Part shown: piece after piece, positions 7,974-21,551 of the stretch
Position numbering within the stretch: position 1 is the stretch's first letter
Layout of the letters: each line of letters opens with the position of its first letter
Assembly (NCBI GenBank): GCA_938028725.1
Contig: CALIMH010000013.1
Coordinates: forward strand, 62,001 to 126,000
Reading direction: 5' to 3'
Origin: an uncultured Anaerolineae bacterium
GTDB lineage: Bacteria > Chloroflexota > Anaerolineae > J036 > Brachytrichaceae
Length of the DNA stretch: 64,000 nt
The notes under the pieces: generated by a model
What the model saw: the letters and a program-made list of their open reading frames with translations, nothing else
Databases searched by the model: none
What the model was told of the DNA's origin: nothing
Position numbers and translations under genes: made by a program

Positions 7974-9113
7974 TCATGCTGCCAACGCCTGAGCCAAATC
8001 AGCGATGAGGTCTTCAGTGTGCTCGAGGCCAATGGAGAGACGCAGCAGGTCGCGCGGCACGTGATCGTCGGGGTTGACCAGGGCGCGATGCTCGATCAAG
8101 CTTTCCACGCTGCCGAGGCTAGTGGCGCGGGTGAAGAGCCGCACGCGCGCGGCCACCTTCGACGCGGCGGCCTCCCCACCGCGCACCTGGAAAGCAAGCA
8201 TCCCGCCGAAGCCGCCGCGCATTTGTCGAGCAGCGATCGCGTGGTCTGGATGTGTAGTTAGGCCAGGGTAGTGCACGGCGTGCACGCGCGGGTGTTCGGC
8301 GAGGAAGCGGGCAATCTGAAGCGCCCTCTCGGACTGCGCGCGCACCCGCAAAGGCAGGGTAGGCAGGCTGCGCAACAGCAACCAACAATCGAACGGCGAG
8401 GGCGCGGCGCCGCCGGAGACCTGATAGGCTTTGACGTGCTCGAACAGTTCACCACGCTCGCGCAGCACCACTACGCCTCCTAACACGTCGCTATGGCCGC
8501 CGATGTATTTTGTCGTGGCGTGGGTAACGGCGTCCGCGCCGAGCTGGAGCGGGTTTTGCAGCACTGGCGTGGCGAAGGTGTTGTCGCATACGCACCATGC
8601 GCCGTGACGGTGCGCAAGCTCAGCGATGGCAGCGATGTCGGTGACGTGCAGCAGCGGGTTGGATGGCGTCTCCACCCACACCAGGCGGGTGGTGGGGCGC
8701 ATGGCTTGGGCCACGCGCTGAGGATCGCGCATGTCCACCAGCGTGACGGTGATGCCTCGCTGCGCTTGGGCGATCTGCGCTGCCTTGCGCGAGCCGTAGT
8801 AGGAGTGGGCCGGCAAAACGGCGTGGTCGCCTGGTCGCAGCGCGCTGAGCACGGCGGAGGTGGCGGCATTGCCGGAGCTGAGCGCGACGGCGACCGCCCC
8901 ACCTTCAAGCGCGGCGAGCGCGGTCTCAAGTGCGCGGCGGTTGGGGTTGTCGTCGCGCGTGTAGGTAAAGCTGCGCACGTGGCTGCCGTCGGCATCGCGC
9001 TCAAAGGTGGTGGATAGCACGATCGGCGGCGCCACCGCGCCGGTGGCGGCGTCCACCTCACGCCCCAGATGGACGGCCCACGTCTCCAGATGAAATGGGG
9101 CGGGGTGTGTCAT
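7974..9113 (-). CDS. Cys/Met metabolism PLP-dependent enzyme (cystathionine gamma-lyase/synthase type)
   Basis: Fold-type I PLP enzyme of trans-sulfuration, 379 residues. The PLP lysine is K202 in THATTKYIGGHSD; the aspartate that pairs with the PLP nitrogen is in CDNTFATP at 176-183; the phosphate-binding region is ALSSGNAATSA near 78-88. The substrate-entry region reads YTRDDNPNRRALE, different from the YDYARTANPTR of the paralogue at 59146-60285, so the two probably have different substrates or directions. Family members include cystathionine gamma-synthase, gamma-lyase, beta-lyase and methionine gamma-lyase; sequence alone does not separate them here. The start codon is 12 nt past the gyrB stop, so it is probably cotranscribed with gyrB. 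Confidence 0.88.
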   Translation of the reverse strand: MTHPAPFHLETWAVHLGREVDAATGAVAPPIVLSTTFERDADGSHVRSFTYTRDDNPNRRALETALAALEGGAVAVALSSGNAATSAVLSALRPGDHAVLPAHSYYGSRKAAQIAQAQRGITVTLVDMRDPQRVAQAMRPTTRLVWVETPSNPLLHVTDIAAIAELAHRHGAWCVCDNTFATPVLQNPLQLGADAVTHATTKYIGGHSDVLGGVVVLRERGELFEHVKAYQVSGGAAPSPFDCWLLLRSLPTLPLRVRAQSERALQIARFLAEHPRVHAVHYPGLTTHPDHAIAARQMRGGFGGMLAFQVRGGEAAASKVAARVRLFTRATSLGSVESLIEHRALVNPDDHVPRDLLRLSIGLEHTEDLIADLAQALAA

Positions 9114-9125
9114 GCCCTGGGCACG

Positions 9126-11198
<2,073 letters not shown>

Positions 11199-11221
11199 TC
11201 ATCGTTTGGAAGACGACCAGA

Positions 11222-11252
11222 ATTGTAATTCACCGCACGCACGATTGTAATT
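11222..11252 (-). promoter_or_regulatory. Tandem ATTGTAATT repeats, possible gyrB promoters
   Basis: ATTGTAATT occurs at 11222-11230 and 11244-11252, a direct repeat with 22-bp period, each inside a nearly palindromic AATTGTAATT. On the minus strand each copy carries TACAAT, a good -10 hexamer. They lie more than 120 nt from the gyrB start. They may be tandem promoters or binding sites for a regulator sensing supercoiling; the role is inferred. Confidence 0.4.
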
Positions 11253-11311
11253 GGCTCAAGTGTGGCAGCCTCAAAGCCCATCAACGCAGAGCACAAGTGA
11301 GTTGCCTCAGT

Positions 11312-11317
11312 TACAAT
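11312..11317 (+). promoter_or_regulatory. -10 box for the GT2 gene
   Basis: TACAAT, 9 nt before a GTG start at 11327, without a Shine-Dalgarno site. This predicts a nearly leaderless mRNA and supports the internal start. Confidence 0.5.
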
Positions 11318-11326
11318 CCAAAAGCA

Positions 11327-12046
11327 GTGGACTTGTCCGAAGTCACGGTGCTGGTGCCCACGCGCAACGAAGCGCACAACGTCGGCCGCTTTATCGCCTC
11401 GTTGCATCCAGCAGTGCCTCTGATAGTGGTGGACAGCAGCACGGATGAGACGCCTGAGCTGATCCAGCGGCTGCGTCCCGAGCGCACGACCATCATCCGC
11501 GAGCGTTGCAACGTCACCGTAGCGCGTCAGCTTGGCGCAGCGCACGCCCAAAGCGAGTGGCTGCTCTTCACCGACGCAGATGTGACGTTCGCACCAGATT
11601 ACTTCTCTCATCTGACGAGCCTCGACGCCACCGACGCGCGCCTAGGCCTGATCTTCGGCGCGAAGGATACGCTCGACGGCAGCTACAATCTGTATCACCG
11701 TCTCTTTGAGCTGGGCCAACGGGCGCTGAGTTGGGTGGGCGTGCCAGCAGCTACGGGCTCCAACTTGCTGGTGCGTCGCTCTGCTTTTCAGCACGTGGGA
11801 GGGTTCGACCTGCAGCTCACGTGCAACGAAGACTCGGAGATAGCTTGGCGGGTGAAGCGCGCTGGCTGCCGCGTCTGCTTTGCGCCAATGCTGCGGGTGT
11901 ACTCCCACGACCATCGTCGGCTACGACGCGGCGCGATGCGCAAGCTGTTGCACTCGGTTGCCCGCTGCACGTTGCTTTACTTCAACCTCGTGCCGGCGCG
12001 TTGGCGAGTCAGCGACTGGGGCTACTGGTCCTCCACACCACGCTGA
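11327..12046 (+). CDS. Family 2 glycosyltransferase
   Basis: GT-A fold glycosyltransferase of 239 residues. The nucleotide-sugar domain begins VTVLVPTRNEAHNVGRFIAS at residue 7, the metal-binding DAD lies in LLFTDADVTF near 80-90, and the acceptor motif is CNEDSEIAWRVKRAG. The family adds a sugar from a nucleotide donor to lipids or polysaccharides; donor and acceptor are unknown. A hydrophobic stretch near the C-terminus could touch the membrane. The frame is open from 11144, but the upstream part is unlike the family, and a TACAAT box sits just before GTG 11327, so I start there. Its 3' end overlaps the convergent MFS gene by 25 nt. Confidence 0.82.
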   Translation: MDLSEVTVLVPTRNEAHNVGRFIASLHPAVPLIVVDSSTDETPELIQRLRPERTTIIRERCNVTVARQLGAAHAQSEWLLFTDADVTFAPDYFSHLTSLDATDARLGLIFGAKDTLDGSYNLYHRLFELGQRALSWVGVPAATGSNLLVRRSAFQHVGGFDLQLTCNEDSEIAWRVKRAGCRVCFAPMLRVYSHDHRRLRRGAMRKLLHSVARCTLLYFNLVPARWRVSDWGYWSSTPR

Positions 12047-13302
12047 TCCCAGCGCTGGTGTCGGTGCAGCACTGCTGCCGAGCCGGCGCTGAGCATAAAC
12101 AACGCGGCGGCGACAGCGTATAGCGCGATGTATCCGCCGGCTGGCGATTGCGTCAGCGCGTTCACAGCGCTGACCAACAGCCCACCACCAGCGCGCGCAG
12201 CCATGCTGCCGCTGGTGGTGGCGATGTTTGCAATGCCCAGGTAGCGCGCAACTTCCTGTCGCGGCACGATGTCGTTGATCATTGCCAGACTGCTGCTGAG
12301 ATGCATCCCGCTGCCCGCGCCGATCAAGATGGCCGCCGGCAGCACCAGCGAGCGCTCCCAAGTGACCATGGCGGCGCCAAGCCCTGCCAGCATGCCGGCC
12401 GCGACCATCAGCGGTGTGCGCCCTATCCGATCGGCCAACCAGCCAGCCGGCAGCACCACTGCGCTGAGCGTTGCCCCCAGCAGCACGATGAGCCGGCTGA
12501 CAAATTGCTGGGCCTCTGCCTCGCTGAAGCCGAGCAGATCGGTGGCGACGAACAGCAGGAAGGCGCTGCTGGAAAGTGCGCCACACCAAAACGTGCTGCG
12601 CGCGATAAACCACCACACAAACGCGGGTGGCGCGCCGCGCAAGCTCGGGGCGCGGCGCAATGTCCCGAATGGTCTATCGAAGCCAGGTGACCGTGTGATC
12701 CCAGTGAAGCGTGGCAAGGCGCACAGCGTGAGCGCTGCGCCAAGTGTGACCGTGCCGATCGGTGGAGTGAGCAACAGCAGCAAGGTTAGCTGACCCAATC
12801 CGGCAGCGGCTGCGAGCAGCTCACCGGCGCTGATGCGCGCCGCCGCGCCCGCTGCCAGCTCCAGCGCTGACCGCACGCCAGATGCCACGCCGCGTTGCTC
12901 CGCGCGCACGTCGCGGGCCAGCACTGGCTGCCACGATGCCAGCGCTGCGTTGACGCCGAGCTGCACAGTCAGCACACCAGCGCCGACCAGCCACAGTTGA
13001 GTTGCAAACGCCACCAGCAGCAATCCGCTGATGGCGACGCAAACTCCTGTGACGATGAGGATGGCCTGTCTGCCCCAGCGATCGAGCGCAGCACCGACCA
13101 GCGGCTGTACGATGGTAGCCACTGCTAACCCGCTGAAGGTGATCAACCCAAACCACAGTGCACGTTGTGAGGGTTCTTGCACGAGCGCAAAGAGGCGATG
13201 TCCGAGCAGCGCTGGCTCAACCGTGCCAGTGACCATCGTCAGCCCAAACGCGATCGCGTTCAGGCGGATGAGCCGCGCGAGCGAAAGCCGAGGAGCTGCC
13301 AT
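12022..13302 (-). CDS. MFS transporter
   Basis: Major facilitator superfamily protein, 426 residues, with about twelve predicted helices in two six-helix halves. The inter-helix motif after helix 2 reads ALDRWGRQAIL, and the second half has the equivalent LADRIGRTPLM. Substrate unknown; the order of the neighbours, a PAP2-like protein and a GT4 glycosyltransferase upstream, could suggest lipid or polysaccharide export but is weak evidence. I start at ATG 13302 (MAAPRLSLARLIRLN), which overlaps the end of the glycosyltransferase gene by 43 nt and indicates translational coupling. The longer frame to 13389 runs deeper into the neighbour. Confidence 0.85.
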   Translation of the reverse strand: MAAPRLSLARLIRLNAIAFGLTMVTGTVEPALLGHRLFALVQEPSQRALWFGLITFSGLAVATIVQPLVGAALDRWGRQAILIVTGVCVAISGLLLVAFATQLWLVGAGVLTVQLGVNAALASWQPVLARDVRAEQRGVASGVRSALELAAGAAARISAGELLAAAAGLGQLTLLLLLTPPIGTVTLGAALTLCALPRFTGITRSPGFDRPFGTLRRAPSLRGAPPAFVWWFIARSTFWCGALSSSAFLLFVATDLLGFSEAEAQQFVSRLIVLLGATLSAVVLPAGWLADRIGRTPLMVAAGMLAGLGAAMVTWERSLVLPAAILIGAGSGMHLSSSLAMINDIVPRQEVARYLGIANIATTSGSMAARAGGGLLVSAVNALTQSPAGGYIALYAVAAALFMLSAGSAAVLHRHQRWDQRGVEDQ

Positions 13303-14444
13303 CGGTGCTGGCGGGTATGCGAGCGTTGGTTGTGCAGGTGTATCGCCCGCTCGTACTGGGCCATCAGTTTGTCGAACACAGCAGTCCAACTCTGGCGCTC
13401 CATGCGCGCCCGGCCGGCTGCGCCGAGGCGCCGCGCCAGCGCTGGGTCGTTCGCCAGCCGTGCGATGCAGATGGTGAGCGCCTGGTGGTCCTCGGCGGGA
13501 AACAGTAGCGCGGTCTCCTCGTGTGTGGCGTAGTCGGTGAAGCCGCCGACGTGGGGCGCAACCACCGGCAGGCCGGACGCCATCGCCTCCAGCACGACAT
13601 TGCCCATAGTCTCATTGGCGGCGGGAAACACGAAAATGTCGGCGCTGGCATAAGCGTGGGCCAGCGCTTCGCCGCGCAGCGTGCCAGTGAACACTACCGG
13701 CAGGCCGGTGAAGTGGCGCTCCCACGCCGCTCGTGCCGGTCCGTCGCCAACAATCGCGAGCCGCACTTGCGGCAGCCGCTCTAATGCTGGGCGTATCCAA
13801 TCCACGCGCTTCTCGAACGACAGCCGACCGACAAACAGCAGTAGGGTGCAATCTGGCATGTTGCGGCTCAGCCGGGCGCGCCATGTGGCGCTGCGCCTGG
13901 CTGGACTGAACAAGGCGGTGTCCACTGCGCGCGTCCAGACTTCCAGCCGTTGGTAGCCGGCGCGTTGCAAGCGGCGCAAGGTAAACTCGGAGGGGCAGAG
14001 GTTCAGATCGGCCTGGTTATGTACCCAGCGCATGTACGCCTCCATCAGTGGGCTCAGCCACCCGAACCCCCAGCGCGCCATGAAGCCGGGCACGTCGGTG
14101 TGGTAGGAGGCGACCGTGGGCAAGTTGAGCTGGCGCGCCGTGCGGATCGCCCTGAGACCGAGCGTGACCGGGTTCAACACGTGCACCACATCAGGGGCGA
14201 AGCGACGCAGCGGCGCTTCAACAGAGGCCCACGGTGGAATGAGCTGGAACTCTGGATAGAGCGGGAAGCGCCATCCGGCGAAGGTGTGGATCGGCGTCGC
14301 GCCGTAGCGCTCGCCGGCGCCTGCTGGCGCAAACAACAGTGCCGTGTGCGCGCGGTCATCCAAGTAGCGCAGCAGATGGCACAACGTGTTGGTGATGCCG
14401 TCCACGCGCGGCAGAAAGGTCTCCGTGAATAGCGCGATGCGCAT
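13260..14444 (-). CDS. GT4 glycosyltransferase
   Basis: GT-B fold glycosyltransferase family 4, 394 residues. The N-terminal acceptor domain begins MRIALFTETFLPRVDGITNT. The C-terminal donor domain has LLFVGRLSFEKRVDWI near residue 210, VGDGPAR, and the catalytic retaining motif ETMGNVVLEAMASGLPVVA with its two glutamates. Close families are the sulfoquinovosyl- and mannosyltransferases that build glycolipids. The substrate cannot be fixed from sequence. It starts 3 nt after the PAP2-like gene ends and overlaps the MFS gene, forming a three-gene unit. The C-terminal 40 residues are rich in H, R and Q and look like a variable tail. Confidence 0.87.
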   Translation of the reverse strand: MRIALFTETFLPRVDGITNTLCHLLRYLDDRAHTALLFAPAGAGERYGATPIHTFAGWRFPLYPEFQLIPPWASVEAPLRRFAPDVVHVLNPVTLGLRAIRTARQLNLPTVASYHTDVPGFMARWGFGWLSPLMEAYMRWVHNQADLNLCPSEFTLRRLQRAGYQRLEVWTRAVDTALFSPARRSATWRARLSRNMPDCTLLLFVGRLSFEKRVDWIRPALERLPQVRLAIVGDGPARAAWERHFTGLPVVFTGTLRGEALAHAYASADIFVFPAANETMGNVVLEAMASGLPVVAPHVGGFTDYATHEETALLFPAEDHQALTICIARLANDPALARRLGAAGRARMERQSWTAVFDKLMAQYERAIHLHNQRSHTRQHRWQLLGFRSRGSSA

Positions 14445-14447
14445 GGC

Positions 14448-15065
14448 TCACCGCAGCACCAGCAGCGCGCTGGCCGCGCCGAGCACTGCCCCGCCAAGCG
14501 TCTGCCACAAATCGTGGCGGCGCAACGTGATGCGCGCCCATGCGATCACCAGCACGCCACCCCACAACAGCAGCGGCGCCATGTGGAGCAGGGCACTGCC
14601 CAACACGGCAAACGTGGCAGCGTAGGCGCAGTGAGCGCTGATCTTCCAACGCAGCGTGATGGCCAGCAGCGCCAGTGTCATCAGCACCGTCATCCAGCCG
14701 ACGCGCTGGAGCACACGCGGAGCATTGCCCAGCCAGAGCGTGATCACACCCAGGCCGGCGCATCCAAGCGCCACAGCGTACGGCACGATGCGCTCCTGCC
14801 GCTGCTGAAGCTGGAAGTCGCCCACTTTGCCGCGCCGCACTTGCACGGCGATGAACAACGTGGGGGCGAGGATCGCCAGCGCCGTGTATCCCACTGCCCA
14901 CCACCACTCGGACGTGCGAGCTGTCGTGACAGTGAGCAGCGCGACGCCGAGCGCTGCGACGATCGGTGGGTGGGTGAGGTGCGAGACCAAGCGCGCGATA
15001 GATTGCGCGTGCAGGCGGTGAGTCGCCGGCTGAGTGGTTGGCGCGAAGAGAGAGGGGTGGCTCAT
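14448..15065 (-). CDS. PAP2-superfamily-like membrane protein
   Basis: Integral membrane protein of 205 residues with about five to six helices. The lipid-phosphatase signature is present in modified form: GKVGDFQLQQRQERIVPY in the first loop, KISAHC in place of the PSGH motif, and WARITLRRHDLWQTLGG for the SR-H-D motif. The two histidines are kept, but PSG is replaced by ISA, as in the membrane-protein branch of PAP2 whose activity is uncertain. It may dephosphorylate a lipid pyrophosphate or phosphatidate. It leads a tight operon with a GT4 glycosyltransferase and an MFS protein, which suggests lipid or polysaccharide assembly. Confidence 0.7.
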   Translation of the reverse strand: MSHPSLFAPTTQPATHRLHAQSIARLVSHLTHPPIVAALGVALLTVTTARTSEWWWAVGYTALAILAPTLFIAVQVRRGKVGDFQLQQRQERIVPYAVALGCAGLGVITLWLGNAPRVLQRVGWMTVLMTLALLAITLRWKISAHCAYAATFAVLGSALLHMAPLLLWGGVLVIAWARITLRRHDLWQTLGGAVLGAASALLVLR

Positions 15066-15127
15066 GGATGACCCGCCACATCCACCGTAGCCAGCGAATG
15101 TTAAGGCCGGCTTGCCTCTGTGTTAAG

Positions 15128-15156
15128 AGATGGCGCAGGGGGTTGCTCCCCCCATC
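15128..15156 (-). terminator. Hairpin downstream of gyrA
   Basis: Inverted repeat with outer GATGG/CCATC and inner GGGGG/CCCCC arms around a short TTGCT loop, located just after the gyrA stop. There is no clear U-tract. It probably separates gyrA from the PAP2-GT4-MFS unit. Confidence 0.5.
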
Positions 15157-15164
15157 TAGCCTGC

Positions 15165-17765
<2,601 letters not shown>

Positions 17766-17777
17766 ATGTGTTGCGCG

Positions 17778-17783
17778 ATTATA
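17778..17783 (-). promoter_or_regulatory. -10 box for gyrA
   Basis: TATAAT on the minus strand, 12 nt before the gyrA ATG and overlapping the stop codon of the upstream gene. No Shine-Dalgarno site lies between, so the predicted leader is only about 5 nt. Confidence 0.55.
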
Positions 17784-19038
17784 GGAGAGGCTCATGCAGC
17801 AGCGGCGCAATGGCGCTGCGCGCGCGCCATCCCGCAGCGCATACTTCCGTCCAACCGTGGCGATGGCGCATCACCACTTGCTGCGGCGGCTGAACCAGCA
17901 TGCCTGCTGCCCCGAGCAGCGCTAGCAAGCCCCCTATCCAAACCAAGCCGGCCAAAGGGCGGTGGTGTGCTGAGAAGGTCACTGTGCGCAGTGGTTGAAA
18001 GCGCAGCTTGGCTTGGCTTAGTGTGAGCTGATCCGGCACAAGGGTGTCGGTGATCACCTCGCCCTTCGGCAGCCCCAACACTTGGAGGCGGTCAGCAAGC
18101 TCCGGCGGGTTGCCGCGCTGCAGCACCAAGCCCAGCTTGGCTTCAGGGACGGCGACGAAGCGCTCGGTCTCGTTCTCATCCAGCAGCACGACCACTATGT
18201 CGGAGGATGTGCCCAGCGTGCTCACGCGGACGGAGAGCGGCCGTTCGGATGCGTCGCTAGCGCTCACGCGGTAGCCGGTTTGCAAGCGATGCACTTTGAG
18301 CCACACGCCGCGCTGGGTGCGCTCTTGGCCGGCCTGCATGACGAAAACTTCCCTGCCGGGCGTAATGACGAGCCGCACTGCGAGGTCGCCGACGTTCTCA
18401 GCCAAGTGCAAGCGCGCGCCGCCTGGCAGCTCCAGGGGGGCGTTGCTGCTCACCACGCGCTCGTTCACTTGCCAGCCCAGCAGCGCGTTGCCCAGCAATC
18501 CCACCGCTGCGAGGAGCAGCCCCAGGTGGAACAGCGCCGCAAAGCCGTTAGCGTATGGTGCGCGGTCGGCCACCAATTCCTCGCTGGAGTGGTGCAGGAT
18601 GCGCCATCTTTGTTGACGCAGCCGCTCGGCCCAGGTGTCCAGCGGCGCCAGGCCAAGCGCCACGCGATACCGCCGGGTCAGTGCTGCAGCGTGGCGAGCG
18701 CTGAACCATGTGGCTAAGCCATCGGCCAGGCGCAGCGCAAGCGCGCCGATCCCCAGCGCCAACGCTGTGCGCCACCATAGCGCCTGTTCCACGCGGAAGA
18801 GTCCGGCTTCTCGCAGCATGGCAAACCAGTCGCCACTGCGCTCGTAGGCGAGAATTTCCCAACGGCTGTAGGCAGTTGGCTCGACGATGGCGTCGCCGGG
18901 CGCTTGGGGAAGCAAGGCCAACGCGACACAGCCAAGCCCGACAATGGCAAGTAGCGCTAGCAGCAGCACGTCGCTTGTCAGCAATTGCCACAGCAACCTT
19001 GCGTATGCGCGTTGTGTTCTTCGGCCAGTTTCTAACAT
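17779..19038 (-). CDS. ResB-like membrane protein
   Basis: Membrane protein of 419 residues resembling ResB, which with ResC (CcsA) delivers haem for c-type cytochrome assembly. Four hydrophobic segments can be seen: near residues 20-45, 90-110, 165-190 and 360-385. The first three precede a large extracytoplasmic domain and the last closes it, the usual ResB topology. The long soluble domain (about 190-355) starts [20 protein letters not shown]. No ResC/CcsA gene is present in this window. It is 13 nt upstream of gyrA, but gyrA has its own promoter box. The ResB assignment rests on topology and weak motif similarity. Confidence 0.6.
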   Translation of the reverse strand: MLETGRRTQRAYARLLWQLLTSDVLLLALLAIVGLGCVALALLPQAPGDAIVEPTAYSRWEILAYERSGDWFAMLREAGLFRVEQALWWRTALALGIGALALRLADGLATWFSARHAAALTRRYRVALGLAPLDTWAERLRQQRWRILHHSSEELVADRAPYANGFAALFHLGLLLAAVGLLGNALLGWQVNERVVSSNAPLELPGGARLHLAENVGDLAVRLVITPGREVFVMQAGQERTQRGVWLKVHRLQTGYRVSASDASERPLSVRVSTLGTSSDIVVVLLDENETERFVAVPEAKLGLVLQRGNPPELADRLQVLGLPKGEVITDTLVPDQLTLSQAKLRFQPLRTVTFSAHHRPLAGLVWIGGLLALLGAAGMLVQPPQQVVMRHRHGWTEVCAAGWRARSAIAPLLHEPLL

Positions 19039-19128
19039 CCTGAGTTTATCCTCATCAACCCATCAGAGCTTCTTCACACAATGGCGATATAAATTGACTG
19101 TTGTAATCGACAAGGCATCGGGATTATA

Positions 19129-19136
19129 AGGAGGAG
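19129..19136 (+). promoter_or_regulatory. Strong Shine-Dalgarno of the HtrA-like gene
   Basis: AGGAGGAG located 8 nt before the ATG at 19145. It is one of the few strong ribosome binding sites in the window and fixes the start of a lipoprotein signal peptide. Confidence 0.8.
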
Positions 19137-19144
19137 CAATTCAG

Positions 19145-20410
19145 ATGGTGCGGAACGTGAAAGTTGCAATGTTGAGCGCACTGGTGCTCAGCGCGCTGCT
19201 GCTTAGCGCGGGCTGTAGCACAGCGCAGGACCTGCGCGAGCTTGCCGAGACGCTGAGCGAGCAGCTACAGGCTGTCCAAACTGCTGTTGCAGAGCAGCAG
19301 GAACGCGGCGCGACGGCATCTCCGCGTGGGCGAGGTGGGTCAGAGATGGAGGGTGCCGAGAGCCTGGCGGTGGCTCTTGCGCCGGCTCCCACGGCGACGC
19401 CAATCCCTGCCGATGTGCTCAATCGCCTGCTGGCTGAGGAGCAGGTGCTGGTGAATTTGTACGAGCGGGTTAATCCCGCGGTGGTTTACATCGAAGTGCG
19501 AGGCAGTAGAGGCCAAGGCAACGGCTCAGGCTTCGTGATTGCCCCTGATGGTTACATCGTCACCAACAACCACGTGGTGGAGGGCGCTTCACGGGTGAAC
19601 GTGATCTTCGCTGACGGCACGCGCATGCGCGCGCGCATCATTGGCACTGATCGCTACAGCGACCTCGCCCTGCTGAGGGTGAACCGCACCAACTTGCCCT
19701 ACGTTGAGTTGGCAGACTCGGATGAGGTCAAGGTGGGACAGCGGGTGGTGGCGATTGGCAACCCGTTTGGCTTGGCTGGCACTATGACGCTTGGGATCGT
19801 GAGCGCACGCGGGCGCACATTGCCAGAGCCGGCTAGCGACGGCGGCACCTACTCCAACCCTGACATCATCCAGACTGACGCGGCGATCAACCCCGGCAAC
19901 TCTGGCGGGCCGTTGCTGGACCTGCGCGGGCGTGTGGTTGGCGTGAACACCGCGATCCGCACCAACAATGTCAGCCCCTTTGGCCAGCCGTCCAACAGCG
20001 GCATCGGCTTTGCTGTGCCCTCGAACACGGTCAAGCGGGTGGTGAAGGCGCTTCGTGAGGATGGCGTAGTGCGCTATCCGTTCTTAGGCATTCAAGGCGC
20101 CGTGCGCACGGCGGACGTGGCTGAGGATCTGGGGCTGCCGATCCAAGAGGGTGTGATGATCCTTGGTGTGCGTCCCAATGGGCCGGTGGCACGGGCTGGC
20201 CTGCGCGGCGCAGTCACCGACCGCGCCGGCAACATCACCGAGCCGGGCGACGTCATCCTCGCTTTCAACGGCACGCGCCTGCGCGACTACGACCACTTGA
20301 TCACCATTTTGGTCAACACCTCGCGCCCTGGCGATCGCGTCACGCTCACCATTTGGCGGGATGGCAAGCAGCGCGACGTGACAGTGGTTTTGGGCGAGCG
20401 GCCAGATTAA
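19145..20410 (+). CDS. HtrA/DegP-type serine protease lipoprotein with PDZ domain
   Basis: Extracytoplasmic trypsin-like protease, 421 residues. The signal peptide ends in a lipobox, LLLSAGC, with lipidated Cys24. A short glutamine/glutamate-rich helix (28-55) and a low-complexity linker follow. The catalytic triad is His143 in NNHVVEG, Asp173 in YSDLALL and Ser253 in NPGNSGGPLLD. A single PDZ domain runs from about 320 to 415. The family degrades or refolds damaged envelope proteins. Lipid anchoring, instead of a transmembrane anchor, is one of two common arrangements. The stop codon interlocks with that of the convergent sufE gene in TTAA. Confidence 0.93.
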   Translation: MVRNVKVAMLSALVLSALLLSAGCSTAQDLRELAETLSEQLQAVQTAVAEQQERGATASPRGRGGSEMEGAESLAVALAPAPTATPIPADVLNRLLAEEQVLVNLYERVNPAVVYIEVRGSRGQGNGSGFVIAPDGYIVTNNHVVEGASRVNVIFADGTRMRARIIGTDRYSDLALLRVNRTNLPYVELADSDEVKVGQRVVAIGNPFGLAGTMTLGIVSARGRTLPEPASDGGTYSNPDIIQTDAAINPGNSGGPLLDLRGRVVGVNTAIRTNNVSPFGQPSNSGIGFAVPSNTVKRVVKALREDGVVRYPFLGIQGAVRTADVAEDLGLPIQEGVMILGVRPNGPVARAGLRGAVTDRAGNITEPGDVILAFNGTRLRDYDHLITILVNTSRPGDRVTLTIWRDGKQRDVTVVLGERPD

Positions 20411-20898
20411 GCCTGCTGCTCCCCAGCAGCGCTGGCCTGCTTCGTGTAGCGTTTGGCAAGGTGCTTGACCATTGCGGCAATGCCGAGCAGCCCTTGCCCC
20501 TTGCCCATGGAGATGTTCTTGCCAAACAGGGTGGGCACGATGTCCTCTATCGGCATGGTGGCGATGGCGCTGGCGCGCAGGCCGTTGATGGTGCTGTCCA
20601 GGATCGCAGAGAGCGCGCGCGCCGACACACCAAACGGATTCTCCACCGCGAAGTAGAACTGGAGGCGCGGATCGGCATCAGTAGCAGGGTCGTCCAGCGG
20701 TTCGACAAACACGTAGGCCTCCGATTCACAGTGCGGCACTTGGTTGCTCTGGGGATACGGCCGCGTGGCAATGCGGTCGGGGACGCCCCTGAACTGGTCG
20801 GAGTATTCGATCAGCATAGCGTTGCGCTCGGCGGGATTGTCGGCGAAGATTTCTAGCACCTCGCGCAAACGGGCGGGATAGGCAGAGAAGTCGGCCAT
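20407..20898 (-). CDS. sufE: SufE-type sulfur acceptor
   Basis: SufE-family protein, 163 residues. It takes persulfide sulfur from the cysteine desulfurase SufS and passes it to the Fe-S scaffold. The acceptor cysteine is C57 in QVPHCESEAYVF, matching the family's VPGCQS loop. After it come the AVENPFGVSARALSAILDS helix and the GLLGIAAMVKHLAKR tail. I start at ATG 20898 (MADFSAYPARLREVLE); the longer frame is not conserved. It lies 22 nt downstream of recR in the dnaX-ybaB-recR string, an unusual partner for those genes. No sufS, sufB or sufC gene is in the window. The aminotransferase at 39788 is a different class V subfamily. Confidence 0.87.
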   Translation of the reverse strand: MADFSAYPARLREVLEIFADNPAERNAMLIEYSDQFRGVPDRIATRPYPQSNQVPHCESEAYVFVEPLDDPATDADPRLQFYFAVENPFGVSARALSAILDSTINGLRASAIATMPIEDIVPTLFGKNISMGKGQGLLGIAAMVKHLAKRYTKQASAAGEQQA

Positions 20899-20920
20899 AA
20901 CACAAGTGCTGTGTGCTCGA

Positions 20921-21544
20921 TCAGAATGGCTGTCGGCCCTCCAGCGCGCGACTGAGCGTGATCTCGTCGGCATACTCCAAATCGCCACCGACTGGCAGGC
21001 CACGCGCAAGCCGCGTGAGCGTGACGCTCAAGCCGCTGAGTTTGCGTTGCAAGAAGGCGGCGGTCATCTCCCCTTCAACTGTGGGGTTGGTGGCCAGGAT
21101 CACCTCTCGGATGGGGGTGGAAGTTTGCTGCGCGCGCCGGATGCGTGCGACAAGCTCGTTGATCTTCAGGTCGTCTGGTCCAACGCCGTTGATGGGGCTG
21201 AGCACGCCGTGCAGCACGTGATACACGCCGCGGTACGCTTTTGCGCGCTCGATGGCGGCCACGTCCAGCGGCTCTTCCACCACGCACACCACGCTTTGGT
21301 CGCGGGATGGGTCGCTGCAAATGGGGCAGGGGTCGGTCTCCGTGATGTTGAAGCACACGCTGCATAGGCGTGTGCTCGCCTTCAGCTCTTGAAGGGCTTG
21401 GGCTAGCTCCAGTGACACTGCCTCCGGCGCTCGCAGCAGATAGTAGGCCAGCCGCGAGGCCGACTTCGGCCCTATGCCGGGTAGCCGCATCAGCGCTTCA
21501 ATCAGCCGTGCCACTGGCGGTGGGAGCGAAGGGTTGGGTGACAC
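20921..21544 (-). CDS. recR: Recombination mediator RecR
   Basis: RecR, 207 residues, which with RecO (and RecF) loads RecA on gapped DNA coated by SSB. It has the helix-hairpin-helix LMRLPGIGPKSASRLAYYLL at 18-37, an intact four-cysteine zinc finger with C61, C64, C73 and C76, and a Toprim domain (84-180) starting VVCVVEEPLDV and including ATNPTVEGEMTA. The Walker-B-like GGDLEYADE closes the protein. The start is GTG at 21544, 7 nt after the ybaB stop. Gene order dnaX-ybaB-recR is the classic one in bacteria. recO is 4 kb away on the other strand. Confidence 0.96.
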   Translation of the reverse strand: MSPNPSLPPPVARLIEALMRLPGIGPKSASRLAYYLLRAPEAVSLELAQALQELKASTRLCSVCFNITETDPCPICSDPSRDQSVVCVVEEPLDVAAIERAKAYRGVYHVLHGVLSPINGVGPDDLKINELVARIRRAQQTSTPIREVILATNPTVEGEMTAAFLQRKLSGLSVTLTRLARGLPVGGDLEYADEITLSRALEGRQPF

Positions 21545-21551
21545 GTTCAGC

